From NCBI RefSeq assembly GCF_024055605.1, contig NZ_JAMXLX010000001.1, forward strand, positions 496,001-560,000: 64,000 nt of DNA. The letters are read 5' to 3'. The notes under the pieces were generated by a model. It did no database searches. It saw only the letters and a program-made list of their open reading frames with translations, and was not told the origin of the DNA. Numbering within the stretch: the first letter of the stretch is position 1; each line of letters begins with the position of its first letter. Of the stretch, positions 52,365-60,749 are shown piece by piece. The stretch comes from Ciceribacter sichuanensis. GTDB taxonomy: Bacteria > Pseudomonadota > Alphaproteobacteria > Rhizobiales > Rhizobiaceae. The position numbers and the translations under genes were made by a program.

Positions 52365-52952
52365 ATGAATGACGACGGTCTTTCGTTTGCGGTCGAGCTG
52401 GATGCGTCGACGGCGCTGAAGGTGCTTGACGATCTTGAAAACCGCTCGGCGAGTTTCGGCCGGGCGCTGACCGGGGCGCTGAAGAGCGCCACCATCGGCG
52501 GCAAGGGGCTGGACGATACCCTGAGGACGCTGGGGTTGCGGCTTTCCGACGTGGCGCTGGCCTCCGGGCTGAAGCCGCTCGAAACCATGCTTTCGACGCT
52601 GACCTCGGGGCTGATCTCGTCGCTGACGGCGGGGTTCGGTTCCATCCTGCCCTTTGCCGATGGCGGCGTGCCGGGACGGGTGACGCCGTTTGCAACGGGT
52701 GGTGTGGTCTCCGCGCCGACCTATTTTCCGCTGGGCGGCGATCTCGGCCTGATGGGCGAGGCGGGTTCGGAGGCGATCCTGCCGCTGAAGCGCGGGGCTG
52801 ACGGTTCGCTCGGGGTTGCCGCGGGCGAAGGCGGAACGACGCAGATCAATTTCAACGTGACGGCGACGAATGCCGCGAGCTTTGCCCGCAGCGAAGGCCA
52901 GATCACCGCGATGCTGGCCCGCTCGGTCGGGCGCGGCCGGCGGAATCTGTAG
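52365..52952 (+). CDS. GTA tape measure protein (short, g11-like)
   Basis: Sets tail length; 195 residues, extremely short for a tape measure but comparable to RcGTA gp11 (about 220). The N-terminal helix FAVELDASTALKVLDDLENR is followed by a Gly/Ala-rich central part (FGSILPFADGGVPGRVTPFA) and GLMGEAGSEAILPLKRGADG, a phrase typical of tape-measure C-termini. The ATG follows AAAGGAGC. A GTA-like short tail is predicted. Confidence 0.9.
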   Translation: MNDDGLSFAVELDASTALKVLDDLENRSASFGRALTGALKSATIGGKGLDDTLRTLGLRLSDVALASGLKPLETMLSTLTSGLISSLTAGFGSILPFADGGVPGRVTPFATGGVVSAPTYFPLGGDLGLMGEAGSEAILPLKRGADGSLGVAAGEGGTTQINFNVTATNAASFARSEGQITAMLARSVGRGRRNL

Positions 52953-52964
52953 GGAGGCATGCCG

Positions 52965-53606
52965 ATGGCAGACGGTTTTCACGAGGTGCGGTTTCCGCTG
53001 CGCCTGTCGCTCAACGTGACGGGCGGGCCGGTGCGGCGCACCGACATTGTCAACCTGTCGAACGGCAGGGAGGCGCGTAACCGCCGCTGGCGCGACAGCC
53101 GGCGCGCTTACGATGCGGGGTCCGGGATGCGCTCGGTGGCGGACCTTTACGAGGTGCTTTCCTTCTTCGAGGCGCGGGGCGGCGGTCTCCATGGCTTTCG
53201 CTTCCGCGATCCGGTGGACGGGAAATCCTGCGCGCCCGACCGGGCGGTAACGCCCTTCGACCAGGTGATCGGCGAGGGGAACGGCGAGACCGTGACCTTC
53301 CAGCTTGCGAAGACCTATGGCGATGCGGCGGGCGAATGGCGGCGGGTGATCGCCAAGCCGGTGGCGGGCACGGTGCGGCTTGCGGCCGAGGGCGTTGAAC
53401 TCCCGGCTTCCGCCTTCACCTGTGATGCGGCGACCGGTCTTGTTGTCATCGATGAGGATTATATTCCTCAGTCCGGCGCGCTTGTACGGGCGGGATTCGA
53501 ATTCGACGTGCCGGTGCGCTTCGATACCGAGCGCATCGATCTCAACATCGAGGCCTTCCGGGCCGGTCGCATTCCCACCATTCCGCTGATCGAGATCCTG
53601 CCATGA
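52965..53606 (+). CDS. GTA distal tail protein (DUF2460, g12-like)
   Basis: A 213-residue baseplate protein, RcGTA gp12 equivalent. DUF2460 features: HEVRFPLRLSLNVTGGPVRR, RNRRWRDSRRAYDAGSGMRS, and FFEARGGGLHGFRFRDPVDG. The ATG at 52965 has GGAGG at 7-bp spacing, better than the ATG at 52959. Its stop overlaps the next start by 4 bp. Confidence 0.93.
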   Translation: MADGFHEVRFPLRLSLNVTGGPVRRTDIVNLSNGREARNRRWRDSRRAYDAGSGMRSVADLYEVLSFFEARGGGLHGFRFRDPVDGKSCAPDRAVTPFDQVIGEGNGETVTFQLAKTYGDAAGEWRRVIAKPVAGTVRLAAEGVELPASAFTCDAATGLVVIDEDYIPQSGALVRAGFEFDVPVRFDTERIDLNIEAFRAGRIPTIPLIEILP

Positions 53607-54496
53607 GAAAGATACCGCAAGCACTGGCCGCCCATATCGAGGGCGGAGTGACGACGCTTTGCCGCGCCTGGCGGGTGGAGCGCAGGGATGGGGTGGTGCT
53701 GGGGTTTACCGAGCATGACCATCCGCTGGTGTTTGCCGGCACGACATTCCGGGCGGCGAGCGGCTTTACCGCGAGTGAAGCGCGGGAGACGGGCGGCATG
53801 GCGGCGCCGGCGGCGGAGGTGACCGGCGGCTTCTCCAGCGAGGCGATCACCGAGGCCGACCTTGCGGCCGGGTGCTACGACGGCGCACGGGTGGAGGTTT
53901 TCCTCGTCAATTGGCAGGAACCGGAGGCGCAGCACCTGCTGGTGTCCGTGAAGGAAATCGGCGAGGTCTCGCGGGCCGGCGAGGCCTTTACCGCCGAACT
54001 TAGGAGCTTCGCCCACCGGCTGTCGCAGGAAAACGGGCGGATCTACAACCGCCGCTGCGACGCGAGCCTCGGCGACGGTCGCTGCGGCATCGACATGACG
54101 GCGGGCGGGCGGCGGCTTTCCGGGACGGTGGTTGCCGTTGAAAGCCGGGACCGGATCGTGGTTGTGCTGCCGGCAGGCGTCGCGGACGGGCATTTCCGGC
54201 TCGGCCGGCTGGTTTTCGATACCGGCGCCAACGCCGGCGTCTCTGTTCAGGTGGAGGACAGCGAGGCGGCGACGGGCGGGGTGCGGCTCAGACTCTGGTT
54301 GCCGCTGGAAGGGGTGCCGGAGGCGGGAGACGCAGTCACCGTTTCCATCGGTTGCGACAAGGCGTTTTCCACCTGCCGCGACCGGTTTGCCAACGCCGCG
54401 AACTTCCGGGGCTTTCCGCATATGCCGGGCAGCGACTTCGCCTATTCCTACGTGAAGGGCGAGAGCCTGCATGACGGGAGCGTGCTTTATGAGTGA
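53603..54496 (+). CDS. GTA baseplate hub protein (DUF2163, g13-like)
   Basis: A 297-residue hub protein related to phage lambda gpL. Four cysteines, Cys152, Cys161, Cys251 and Cys258, are spaced as in the iron-sulfur-binding hub proteins (NRRCDASLGDGRCGID and SIGCDKAFSTCRDRF), so an Fe-S centre is likely. Other family text: GFTEHDHPLVFAGTTFRAAS and GFPHMPGSDFAYSY near the C-terminus. Starts with ATGA overlap to the DUF2460 gene. Confidence 0.93.
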   Translation: MRKIPQALAAHIEGGVTTLCRAWRVERRDGVVLGFTEHDHPLVFAGTTFRAASGFTASEARETGGMAAPAAEVTGGFSSEAITEADLAAGCYDGARVEVFLVNWQEPEAQHLLVSVKEIGEVSRAGEAFTAELRSFAHRLSQENGRIYNRRCDASLGDGRCGIDMTAGGRRLSGTVVAVESRDRIVVVLPAGVADGHFRLGRLVFDTGANAGVSVQVEDSEAATGGVRLRLWLPLEGVPEAGDAVTVSIGCDKAFSTCRDRFANAANFRGFPHMPGSDFAYSYVKGESLHDGSVLYE

Positions 54497-54510
54497 GGCT
54501 GGTTCCGGTT

Positions 54511-54562
54511 CGTCATGCCTGTGCTCGTCACAGGCATCCCGCCGGCCCAAGTTGTCGGGCTG
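54511..54562 (-). repeat. 52-bp hairpin repeat, copy 2 (inverted)
   Basis: CGTCATGCCTGTGCTCGTCA-CAGGCATCC is the reverse complement of the element at 52262-52313, with a few changes in the second hairpin. It begins 15 bp after the hub gene stop and is followed by a related GGACCCGACGGACGTCGGGTC hairpin region (54574-54595). Confidence 0.75.
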
Positions 54563-54729
54563 AAAGGGTCTTTGGACCCGACGGACGTCGGGTCGCCGGA
54601 TGCCGGAACAAGCCCGGCATGACGGGGGAAGAGGTCGCGCTTCTCAAAGATCTGGCCTTGCCCCTCATCTCTGCCGGGAACTTCGCCCCGCAAGTGTCAG
54701 TATAAACGCATAGGGAACGTGCGCGTTGC

Positions 54730-54850
54730 GGCATTCTTAACCCTCCCCCTTGTGGTGAGGGGTCCGCAGGACGCAGGCGGGAGGGGTTTTGCTACAGAGC
54801 GAAGACCCCTCCCAACTCCTCCCCACAAGGGGGAGGGGCTCCCGCACCGC
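54730..54850. repeat. Palindromic ~117-bp element, copy 2
   Basis: It begins GCGGCATTCTTAACCCTCCC and ends GGGGCTCCCGCACCGC, with the same inverted terminal arms as the element at 48143-48259 and about 85% identity by eye. A partial relative follows near 54888-54925. The gap of 464 bp between hub and peptidase genes consists mainly of repeats (54511-54562, 54574-54620, this one) and holds no gene. Confidence 0.8.
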
Positions 54851-54960
54851 CCACATGTCCTTGATACGAGCTTTATCTACCGCTTGTGGGGAGGCAGGGC
54901 CGCAGGACGCAGGCGCATGAGGGGTGAACTGCAATCCTTTCAATTCCGGGAGGGCATGCC

Positions 54961-55398
54961 ATGACTGCCATGGGCAACCGCGTTCTGGCTGCGGCCGGGC
55001 GCTATATCGGCACGCCATATCGTCATCAGGGATCGGCGGCGGGGATCGGTTGCGATTGCCTCGGACTGGTGCGCGGTGTCTGGCGCGATCTTTATGGCGA
55101 AGAGCCGGAGGTAGTGCCGGTCTATGCGCCGGATTGGGCGGAAAGGGCGGGTAAGGAGCGGCTGCTCGATGCCGCCATGAGGCATTTCGTGCCAGTTTCA
55201 AGTCTTGCGGAAGCAGAAGCGGGCGATCTTTTGGTCTTCCGCTTCCGTCCGCACTTCGCCGCCAAACATGCCGGTATTCTCTCCGGTCCCGACCATTTCA
55301 TCCATGCCTATGAGCAGGCGGCCGTGATCCGCTCGGCGCTGGTGCCGGCGTGGAAAAGACGGGTTGCCGGCGTCTTTCGTTTTCCCGACATTCTCTGA
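54961..55398 (+). CDS. GTA NlpC/P60-family peptidase (g14-like)
   Basis: A 145-residue cell-wall peptidase at the tail tip, RcGTA gp14 equivalent. The catalytic cysteine is Cys33 in GCDCLGLVRG and the histidine is His103 in AAKHAGILSG, in the NlpC/P60 order. N-terminal AAGRYIGTPYRHQG is typical. The ATG follows GGGAGGGCATGCC. It would help the particle breach the recipient wall. Confidence 0.92.
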   Translation: MTAMGNRVLAAAGRYIGTPYRHQGSAAGIGCDCLGLVRGVWRDLYGEEPEVVPVYAPDWAERAGKERLLDAAMRHFVPVSSLAEAEAGDLLVFRFRPHFAAKHAGILSGPDHFIHAYEQAAVIRSALVPAWKRRVAGVFRFPDIL

Positions 55399-55407
55399 GG
55401 TCCTTCC

Positions 55408-58400
55408 ATGGCGACCATTCTTTTCCAGGCGGCGGGTGCGGCACTCGGCTCCGTCTTCGGCCCGCTGGGCGCTGTGGTCGGCCGGGCCGCCGGCGCGCTT
55501 GCCGGCAGCGCCGTCGACCGCATGCTGATCGGCGGTTCGACGGTGACGGGGTCGCGCCTCTCGGCGGCAAGGCTGCCGGGGGCCTCGGAGGGAACGGCGA
55601 TCCCGCGGCTTTACGGCACAGCAAGGCTCGGCGGCACGCTGATCTGGGCGACGCGCTTCGAGGAGGAGGTGACGACCGAACGCGCCGGCGGCAAGGCGAC
55701 GGGAACGCGGGTGAAGACCTACAGCTATTTCGCCAACGTCGCCTTCGGGCTCTGCGAAGGGCCGGTGGCGGCGATCCGAAGGGCGTGGGCCGACGGGCAG
55801 GAAATCGACCTGACCGGCCTGGAGATGCGCTTCTATCCGGGGTCGGAAAGCCAGCTTGCCGATCCGCTGATCGAGGCGAAGCAGGGGGCGGGCAATGCGC
55901 CTGCTTATCGCGGGCTTGCCTATGTGGTGTTCGAACGGCTGCCGCTCGACGATTTCGGCAACCGCATTCCGTTGTTGCAGTTCGAGGTGATCCGCCCGGT
56001 CGGCAGGCTGGAAAGCGATATCCGCGCCGTGACGATCATTCCGGGCGCGACAGAGCACGGCTATGCGGCAACGGCAGTTTCGGAGCAGGCGGGGGATGGC
56101 GAGGAGCGCATTCTCAACCGCAACACGCTGACCGCCTCGACCGACTGGCAGGCCTCGATAGATGAACTACAGGCGCTTTGCCCGAATCTCGAAAACGTGG
56201 CGCTGGTGGTGAGCTGGTTCGGCACGGACCTGAGAGCCGGCGAATGCCGGGTCGTGCCGGGCGTCGAGGTTTCTTCCCGCGATGACGAAAGCCGGGCGTG
56301 GCGCGTTTGCGGCATGGGGCGGGCGGAGGCACGGCTGGTGAGCCGCCATGAGGGCGGCCCGGCCTATGGCGGCACGCCTGACGATGCAGGCGTGGTCGAG
56401 GCGATCAGGGATCTGAAGGCGCGTGGGCTGAAGGTGACGCTCTATCCCTTCCTGATGATGGATGTGCCGGCCGGCAATGGCCTGCCGGACCCCTATGGCG
56501 GCGCGGAACAGGCGCCCTATCCCTGGCGCGGGCGTATCACCTGCCATCCGGCGCCGGGGCGCGCCGGTTCGCCGGACGGGACGGCGGGCGCAAGGGGAGC
56601 GGTCGGGGCCTTCTGCGGCTCGGCTGAGGCCGGTGATTTCACGGTGTCGGGAACTGCCGTCGCCTATGCCGGCGTGGACGAGGGCTATCGCCGGTTGGTG
56701 CTGCATTATGCGTTGCTGGCCAAGGCGGCCGGCGGCGTCGACGGCTTCCTGATCGGCTCGGAACTGCGAGGGCTGACGACGCTGAGGGACGGGGCGGACG
56801 CCTTTCCCTTTGTCGAGGCGCTGGTGGAACTGGCGACGGATGTCAGGGCGATCCTCGGGGCCGGCACGAAGATCACCTATGGCGCGGACTGGAGCGAATA
56901 TTTCGGCCATCATCCGCAGGACGGGACGGGAAACGTCCATTTCCACCTCGATCCGCTCTGGGCCAGCCCCGCGATCGATGCGGTCGGCATCGACAATTAC
57001 ATGCCGCTCTCCGACTGGCGCGACGGCGATCTGGAGGCTGGCAATCCCGATGGTTTTGCCACGCCCGACGATGCATCGGCGATGGCCGTGCAGATAGCGG
57101 GCGGCGAGGGGTTCGACTGGTATTATGCGAACGATGCCGACCGGGCCGCGCGCATCCGCACGCCTATTACCGACGGGCTGGCCGGCAAGCCCTGGGTCTT
57201 CCGCTACAAGGATATCGCCGGCTGGTGGGCGAACCGTCATTACGACAGGGTGAACGGTGCGGAGAAAGCTTTGCCGACGGCATGGACGCCGGGGATGAAG
57301 CCGGTCTGGTTCACCGAACTCGGCTGTCCGGCACTCGACAAGGGCGCGAACCAGCCGAATGTCTTCGTTGATCCGAAATCGGCGGAAAGCGCCTTGCCGC
57401 ATTTTTCGGGAGGTGTCAGGGCGGATAGCCAGCAGCGGCGTTTTCTGGAGGCCCATCTTGGCCATTGGCAGGGCGCGGGCGTGCCGGCCGGTATGGTCGA
57501 TCCCGACCGGTTGTTTCTCTGGTGCTGGGATGCGCGGCCGCAGCCGGCCTTTCCGCTCGACACCGGGCTCTGGGCCGATGGTGGCAACTGGCGGACGGGC
57601 CACTGGCTGAACGGGCGGCTGGGCACGGCGACACTTGCCGATACGCTTGCCGCAATCCTCGACGACCACGGTTTTTACGACTACGACGTGTCGGAAGTGG
57701 CAGGCGATCTCGGCGGCTATGTGCAGGGTGATCTCGCTTCCGCCCGCGGCCTGATCGAGCCGCTGGCCGAGGCCTTCCTGATCGACGTGATCGAGGACGG
57801 CGCCGTCCTGCGTTTCCGTTCGCGGGCGGCCGCCGGGCTGGCCGCAACGGCAATGCCGGTTCTTGCCGATATCGAAGACGAACCGCTTTGGCGGGAAACG
57901 CGCGGCCATGACAGCGATTTCGCCGCCGAAGCGATGCTGACCTTCTACGACCCGGCGGCCGATTACGCCGAGGCGAGCGTTCGCTCGCGGCGGGTGGAAG
58001 CGGCGACGACGCGCCAGCTCGCCCGCGATCTCGCGGCCGTCATTCCCGAGGAAACGGCGCTCGCGGCAGCGGAATCCATGCTGCGCGACTACCGTATTAG
58101 GCGCCGGCGGTTGGAACTTTCACTCGGACCGGGCGAAATCGAGGTGCAGCCAGGGGATATCCTGGCCTTTCCCAAGGGGCCGGCGGGACGCTTCCTTGTC
58201 GAGGAAATCGACGACGGTGCGGCTCGGCGGCTGACGCTGCGGGAGGTGGCGGCGGCGACATCCGCGCTCCGGGTCTCGGCGGCGGACGGGCGCGTTCCGG
58301 ACAATCCGGCATCGGCGGGCTTTGCACCGCTTCTCGCCTTCATGGACCTGCCGCAATACGCGGCGGGAGAGGCGGCGGGCTTCGCGCGGGTCGCGGGCTT

Positions 58401-59250
58401 CTGCCGGCCATGGCGGCGCATCGCGATATCCGCCTCCGCCGAGGCGGAAGGCTATGGGCTGCGCACTGTTCTCGAACGCCCGGCGACCATGGGCGTGCTG
58501 GCCGCTCCGCTGCTGCCCGGCGTCTCGGGACGCTTCGACATGGCGCGGACGCTGGACGTGACGCTTTCCTTCGGCGGTCTTTCCTCGGCGAGCCGGCTCG
58601 CAGTGCTGAACGGGGCGAACCGGCTGGCGGTGCGTTCCGCCAGCGGAGACTGGGAAATCCTCGCCTTTGCTGGAGCGCAGGAAATTGCTGCGGGGCGCTG
58701 GCGACTGACGGCCCTGCTGCGCGGTCTTGCCGGCACGGAGGATGCGATGGCGGCGGGTGCCGTTGAAGGCGCGACCGTGGTGCTGCTGGACGAGGCAGTG
58801 AAGCCGGTCGGGCTTGCGGGAGAAGAGGCGGGGCTGGCGCTGAACTACATTGCCGAGGCTGCTGGTGGGGTGGCTACAGCCAGGGGACCGTTCGTATTTA
58901 CCGGTGGCATGAGGGCTCAGACGCCGATTGCTCCGGTGCACCTGCGGGCCACGAGAGCGCCGGAGGGCGATATCGCACTCGGCTGGGTGCGCCGCGGCCG
59001 TGTCGATGCCGACAATTGGTTGGGTGCCGACATTCCGCTTGATGAGGCGGAGGAGATGTACCGGGTCGAGGTTATCGACGGAAACGTGCCAGTGCGCACG
59101 GTCGAGGTCGGCGAGCCGCGCTGGATCTATCCGCAGGCGCTGGAGCTTGCCGATTTCGGCATGTCACAGACGTCTCTCAGATTTCGCGTCCGGCAGATCG
59201 GGCGGGTGGCGATGGGGACTGCCGCCGAGGCGTCGGTGACGGTGGGGTGA
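55408..59250 (+). CDS. GTA baseplate megatron/host-specificity protein (g15-like)
   Basis: The largest gene, 1280 residues, compared with about 1300 in RcGTA gp15. An N-terminal hydrophobic stretch (GAALGSVFGPLGAVVGRAAG) precedes the tail-tip region (AIPRLYGTARLGGTLIWATR). The central part is the GTA TIM-barrel-like domain (GADWSEYFGHHPQDGTGNVH, KPVWFTELGCPALDKGANQP) that resembles glycoside hydrolases, and the last third is the phage-tail type 3 region (IEVQPGDILAFPKGPAGRFL). It starts 10 bp after the peptidase gene and closes the baseplate. Confidence 0.94.
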   Translation: MATILFQAAGAALGSVFGPLGAVVGRAAGALAGSAVDRMLIGGSTVTGSRLSAARLPGASEGTAIPRLYGTARLGGTLIWATRFEEEVTTERAGGKATGTRVKTYSYFANVAFGLCEGPVAAIRRAWADGQEIDLTGLEMRFYPGSESQLADPLIEAKQGAGNAPAYRGLAYVVFERLPLDDFGNRIPLLQFEVIRPVGRLESDIRAVTIIPGATEHGYAATAVSEQAGDGEERILNRNTLTASTDWQASIDELQALCPNLENVALVVSWFGTDLRAGECRVVPGVEVSSRDDESRAWRVCGMGRAEARLVSRHEGGPAYGGTPDDAGVVEAIRDLKARGLKVTLYPFLMMDVPAGNGLPDPYGGAEQAPYPWRGRITCHPAPGRAGSPDGTAGARGAVGAFCGSAEAGDFTVSGTAVAYAGVDEGYRRLVLHYALLAKAAGGVDGFLIGSELRGLTTLRDGADAFPFVEALVELATDVRAILGAGTKITYGADWSEYFGHHPQDGTGNVHFHLDPLWASPAIDAVGIDNYMPLSDWRDGDLEAGNPDGFATPDDASAMAVQIAGGEGFDWYYANDADRAARIRTPITDGLAGKPWVFRYKDIAGWWANRHYDRVNGAEKALPTAWTPGMKPVWFTELGCPALDKGANQPNVFVDPKSAESALPHFSGGVRADSQQRRFLEAHLGHWQGAGVPAGMVDPDRLFLWCWDARPQPAFPLDTGLWADGGNWRTGHWLNGRLGTATLADTLAAILDDHGFYDYDVSEVAGDLGGYVQGDLASARGLIEPLAEAFLIDVIEDGAVLRFRSRAAAGLAATAMPVLADIEDEPLWRETRGHDSDFAAEAMLTFYDPAADYAEASVRSRRVEAATTRQLARDLAAVIPEETALAAAESMLRDYRIRRRRLELSLGPGEIEVQPGDILAFPKGPAGRFLVEEIDDGAARRLTLREVAAATSALRVSAADGRVPDNPASAGFAPLLAFMDLPQYAAGEAAGFARVAGFCRPWRRIAISASAEAEGYGLRTVLERPATMGVLAAPLLPGVSGRFDMARTLDVTLSFGGLSSASRLAVLNGANRLAVRSASGDWEILAFAGAQEIAAGRWRLTALLRGLAGTEDAMAAGAVEGATVVLLDEAVKPVGLAGEEAGLALNYIAEAAGGVATARGPFVFTGGMRAQTPIAPVHLRATRAPEGDIALGWVRRGRVDADNWLGADIPLDEAEEMYRVEVIDGNVPVRTVEVGEPRWIYPQALELADFGMSQTSLRFRVRQIGRVAMGTAAEASVTVG

Positions 59251-59265
59251 CGTCAGGCGTTGGGC

Positions 59266-59325
59266 ACGGCCCCTCGTCCGCCTGCCGGCACCTTCTCCCC
59301 GCAGGCTGGGAGAAGGGACAAGCGG
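59266..59325. repeat. Hairpin repeat after the megatron gene
   Basis: CCGCCTGCCGGCACCTTCTC-CCCGCAGGCTGGGAGAAGG forms an imperfect stem and resembles the CTTCTCCCCGC hairpin at 52193. It lies 16 bp after the megatron stop and may act as terminator of the structural operon. Confidence 0.55.
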
Positions 59326-59421
59326 CACGGCTGAGCGAGAAGCCGTCACGCTCCTCGATAAGTCGACCGGTCAACATCTTGTGCCTGAAAACAATCAACC
59401 AAGCAGCAAAAGGAGCATGGC

Positions 59422-59649
59422 ATGAACGACCTGAAACAATGGTATCAGTCGAAGACGGTGTGGGGCGCGCTGATCGCAATCGGGGCATCGACGCTCCGGC
59501 TTGCGGGCTTCGAACTCACCGCGGCCGACCAGTTGCAGCTTGCCGACATCGCGGTTTCCGCCGCAGGCGCGCTCGGTGGCCTGCTTGCGATATACGGGCG
59601 TCTGAAGGCGACGCAGGGCATCGAAACACGCAAGATGAACCCGATGTAA
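59422..59649 (+). CDS. Small holin-like membrane protein
   Basis: A 75-residue protein starting MNDLKQWYQSKTVWGALIAI, with a first hydrophobic segment (VWGALIAIGASTLRLAG) and a second (IAVSAAGALGGLLAIYGRL). The opening phrase is common in small prophage proteins annotated as putative holins. The ATG follows AAAGGAGCATGGC. As the last GTA-linked gene it could release the endolysin encoded 17 kb upstream; this is inference. Confidence 0.75.
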   Translation: MNDLKQWYQSKTVWGALIAIGASTLRLAGFELTAADQLQLADIAVSAAGALGGLLAIYGRLKATQGIETRKMNPM

Positions 59650-59725
59650 CCAGCATTCATTTGCCATTCAGACGTCATGCGATACATAATCCGGCAACAG
59701 TAAAAGTAGTCCGGAAGAATTAGCT

Positions 59726-60013
59726 ATGGCATCATTGATGGTCATCACGGGTCTGGCGGCGGGCCTCGCGGTTCCCTCGTGGCCCTATTTTGCGTCCGAT
59801 GCCACGACGCCGGCGCCTGTGCTCATTCAGTCGCAGGACGACAGCAACCGTGCACGGACCGATTGCCGCGCAGCCGCGGCAAGGGCTGTTTCCGAGGTCG
59901 GAGGACAGCTCCTTTCGGTGCGCCAGTCCGGCGGCCAGTGCATCATCACGGTGCTCGTGCCCGGTAGCGGCAACGAACGCCCGCGCAAGGTGACGATGCA
60001 GGTTTCGGAATAA
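59726..60013 (+). CDS. feuN: FeuN-like periplasmic modulator of FeuPQ
   Basis: A 95-residue exported protein with an N-terminal hydrophobic signal (MVITGLAAGLAVPSWPYFA), two cysteines (TDCRAAAAR and GGQCIITV) and an alternating beta C-terminus. In Sinorhizobium meliloti a small periplasmic protein FeuN encoded directly upstream of feuP inhibits the FeuPQ system; position, size and export fit. I rely on synteny more than sequence. No strong RBS is visible. Confidence 0.75.
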   Translation: MASLMVITGLAAGLAVPSWPYFASDATTPAPVLIQSQDDSNRARTDCRAAAARAVSEVGGQLLSVRQSGGQCIITVLVPGSGNERPRKVTMQVSE

Positions 60014-60088
60014 CCGACATCCAAAACAATCAACCGTCCCGGCATTGATCGTGTCGGGACGGACGCAGGCAGGCAGGGGGCAAATCTT

Positions 60089-60748
60089 ATGCGCATTCTC
60101 GTCGTCGAGGACGATGTCAATCTCAGCCGGCAGCTCGTCGAAGCGCTGCAGGAGGCTGGCTATGTTGTCGACAAGGCAATGGATGGGGAGGAAGGCCACT
60201 TCCTCGGCGATACCGAGCCCTATGACGCCGTGATCCTCGATATCGGCCTGCCGGAAATGGACGGCATCACCGTGCTGGAAAAATGGCGGGCGGCCGGCCG
60301 CGTCATGCCTGTGCTGATCCTGACCGCCCGTGATCGCTGGAGCGACAAGGTGGCCGGCATCGACGCCGGCGCCGACGACTATGTTGCCAAGCCGTTCCAC
60401 GTCGAGGAAGTGCTGGCGCGCATCCGCGCCCTGATCCGCCGGGCGGCGGGCCATGCCTCGTCGGAAATCGTCTGCGGTCCTGTGCGCCTCGACACCAAGA
60501 GTTCCAAGGCGACCGTCAACGGTGTGGCGCTGAAGCTCACCTCGCACGAGTACCGGCTGCTCTCCTACCTGATGCACCACATGGGCGAGGTCGTGTCGCG
60601 CACCGAACTTGTCGAGCATCTCTACGATCAGGATTTCGACCGCGATTCGAACACCATCGAAGTTTTTGTCGGCCGGCTGCGCAAGAAGATCGGCATCGAC
60701 ATGATCGAGACCGTGCGCGGTCTCGGCTACCGCATCCAAGCGCCCTGA
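60089..60748 (+). CDS. feuP: Response regulator, OmpR type
   Basis: A 219-residue response regulator. The receiver domain has the acidic pair in VVEDDVN, phosphoacceptor Asp51 in LDIGLPEMDG and the lysine in YVAKPFHVEEVL; the C-terminal winged helix includes KLTSHEYRLLSYLMHHMGEV and DSNTIEVFVGRLRKKIG. In rhizobia FeuPQ controls iron-uptake-linked or osmotic cyclic-glucan export genes. Stop and next start are 1 bp apart. Confidence 0.92.
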   Translation: MRILVVEDDVNLSRQLVEALQEAGYVVDKAMDGEEGHFLGDTEPYDAVILDIGLPEMDGITVLEKWRAAGRVMPVLILTARDRWSDKVAGIDAGADDYVAKPFHVEEVLARIRALIRRAAGHASSEIVCGPVRLDTKSSKATVNGVALKLTSHEYRLLSYLMHHMGEVVSRTELVEHLYDQDFDRDSNTIEVFVGRLRKKIGIDMIETVRGLGYRIQAP

Positions 60749-60749
60749 G

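Noticed and set aside
40070-59649. Interpretation as an active prophage
   Set aside because: No integrase, excisionase, repressor, replication genes or attachment-site repeats are visible in or beside the cluster; gene order and sizes fit RcGTA instead.
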